This document shows positions 14,537 to 15,551 of a stretch of 15,551 nucleotides of DNA, piece after piece (positions within the stretch are counted from its first letter, which is position 1; every line of letters starts with the position of its first letter). The notes beneath the pieces are model-generated. The model saw only the letters and a program-made list of their open reading frames with translations. It was not told where the DNA came from and did no database searches. The translations under genes were made by a program, and so were the position numbers. Source of the stretch: an uncultured Amylibacter sp. (GTDB lineage Bacteria > Pseudomonadota > Alphaproteobacteria > Rhodobacterales > Rhodobacteraceae); assembly GCA_938001995.1 (NCBI GenBank), contig CALLAV010000039.1:1-15551 (forward strand), in the 5' to 3' direction.

Positions 14537-15551
14537 GATGCGTTCAACGATGCGGTTAGGTCAGTGATTGCCGCGCGATACGCCGTCGTAATTGCCTCTT
14601 CTGCGACATGCCTTCCGCTTTGAACAGCGTGACGGCCTGCGGACCATACGTCTGTGACCGCTGTATCGTTGGCTGCGAAGATCAATCCATCAAGCAGGTT
14701 TTGTTCGTTCAGCCCATACAAACGCGGGTGTGTGCTGTCGATTGCTAATAGGTCGCCCAGCTTGCCCACAGCGATACACCCAGCATTGCGATTCAGCGCC
14801 TGCGCGGCCCCTTTTGCTGCAGAAGCATAAAGCATTTCACCCGTGGACCCGTCGGCAGGGGCCAGAACGTTCCGTTCGCGGTGGTGCAGGCGCTGGGCGT
14901 ATTCGCAGGTTCGCAACTCTTCGGTCATTGAAATGTTCACATTGCTGTCTGTCCCAACACCAAACGCGCCACTAGCACCAAAGAAAGCGCGGCTGTTGAA
15001 AATGCCGTCGCCAAGATTGGCTTCGGTAACCGGACACAGACCGACAGCTGCGCCGCTTTGGGCCAAACGCTTTGCTTCGGTATCTGTCATATGCGTAGCA
15101 TGGATCAAGCACCAACGGGTGTTCACATCAGCATTGTCCAGCAGCCAGTCAACGGGACGCGCGCCCAAGGCTGCTAAAACATCATCGATCTCTTTCGTCT
15201 GTTCGGCCGCGTGGATATGGACGGGACCATCTGGAGTCTGCACAAGAATACGCGCAAGGTCAGCAGGCGAACATGCCCGCAAAGAATGCGGCGCAATTCC
15301 AACAGCCGTATCGCTTGGCAAAGACTGTGCAGACGTTTTACAGCTCTCTAACAGGGTGGTGAATTCATCGTAGGTATTGCCAAATCGGCGTTGCCCCCCT
15401 GCAAGCGGCCGATCGCCAACATCACCGTAGGTATAGAGCACAGGCAAGTGGGTCAGGCCGATGCCCGTGTCCACCGCCGCTTGCATGATGCGCGTCGACA
15501 ATTCTGACGGATCATCATACCGCTGCCCACCTTGCGCGTTATGAAGGTAGT
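14533..15551 (-). CDS. hutF: Formimidoylglutamate deiminase HutF (partial, N-terminus off right edge)
   Basis: Amidohydrolase of histidine degradation that deiminates N-formimino-L-glutamate to N-formyl-L-glutamate and ammonia, the five-step pathway route. The frame is open to the right edge: YLHNAQGGQRYDDPSE precedes the first possible internal start, matching the YLHH...DP region of HutF. About 338 of some 450 residues are seen. Metal-site motifs are present: VHIHAAEQ, LIHATHM and GVGTDSNVNIS (Asp ligand). The N-terminal HxH metal motif lies outside. SLRACS and CPVTEANLGDGIF are also characteristic. It overlaps the regulator gene downstream by 4 bases, indicating an operon whose promoter lies off the window. 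Confidence 0.93.
   Translation of the reverse strand, partial: YLHNAQGGQRYDDPSELSTRIMQAAVDTGIGLTHLPVLYTYGDVGDRPLAGGQRRFGNTYDEFTTLLESCKTSAQSLPSDTAVGIAPHSLRACSPADLARILVQTPDGPVHIHAAEQTKEIDDVLAALGARPVDWLLDNADVNTRWCLIHATHMTDTEAKRLAQSGAAVGLCPVTEANLGDGIFNSRAFFGASGAFGVGTDSNVNISMTEELRTCEYAQRLHHRERNVLAPADGSTGEMLYASAAKGAAQALNRNAGCIAVGKLGDLLAIDSTHPRLYGLNEQNLLDGLIFAANDTAVTDVWSAGRHAVQSGRHVAEEAITTAYRAAITDLTASLNAS

Overview
The window looks like chromosomal DNA of an alphaproteobacterium of the Rhodobacteraceae (marine roseobacter type). The evidence is moderate GC, Liv-type ABC transporters, a hutF-hutC pair typical of alphaproteobacterial histidine catabolism, and two perfect CtrA-type boxes (TTAA-N7-TTAA) in front of signalling genes. 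No rRNA, tRNA, CRISPR array, transposase or phage gene is visible. The placement is inferred from gene content, not from a marker gene.

Left part (1-5621): a leftward Liv-type ABC import operon. It starts with a Tat-exported substrate-binding protein (1562-2842), then an intrinsic terminator/attenuator (1505-1541), then livH (552-1478) and a livM cut by the left edge (1-555). livH and livM overlap by ATGA. Diverging from it is a second, longer LivM-type permease (3025-4266) with two extra C-terminal membrane segments and no LivH partner of its own in view. The roughly 180-base divergent promoter region carries an 18-base interrupted palindrome resembling a GntR-family operator. The second permease converges on a polytopic membrane protein of unknown role (4263-5621), and the two stop codons share one TTAA.

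Middle part (5622-8272): a gene-free stretch of 310 bases holds a compact palindromic element (5728-5809) with 13-base terminal inverted repeats and internal GCGTCTT/AAGACGC units. Rightward from it lie a DAO-family FAD oxidoreductase (5932-7158) and a divergent GAPDH paralogue (7263-8246), separated by a stem-loop.

Right-centre (8265-13847): the most interesting block, a two-component signalling cluster. Leftward run a membrane histidine kinase with a large periplasmic sensor (9539-11488), a single-domain Rcp1-like response regulator (9068-9517), and a receiver protein with a C-terminal helical region that resembles a degenerate kinase DHp hairpin (8265-8942). Divergently run a Tat-exported solute-binding protein with no transporter (11591-13066) and, overlapping it by 8 bases, a small soluble histidine kinase with no sensor domain (13059-13847). 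The two kinases are of the same Cph1-like type. CtrA boxes sit between the divergent operons (11529-11543) and in front of the second receiver gene (8993-9007). A reasonable model is a CtrA-controlled multi-component system in which a periplasmic binding protein informs one or both kinases, which signal through stand-alone receivers.

Right end (13844-15551): leftward hutF (formimidoylglutamate deiminase, 5' end beyond the edge) overlaps by ATGA a HutC-like GntR/UTRA repressor gene. The repressor gene ends convergently in the stop codon of the small kinase.
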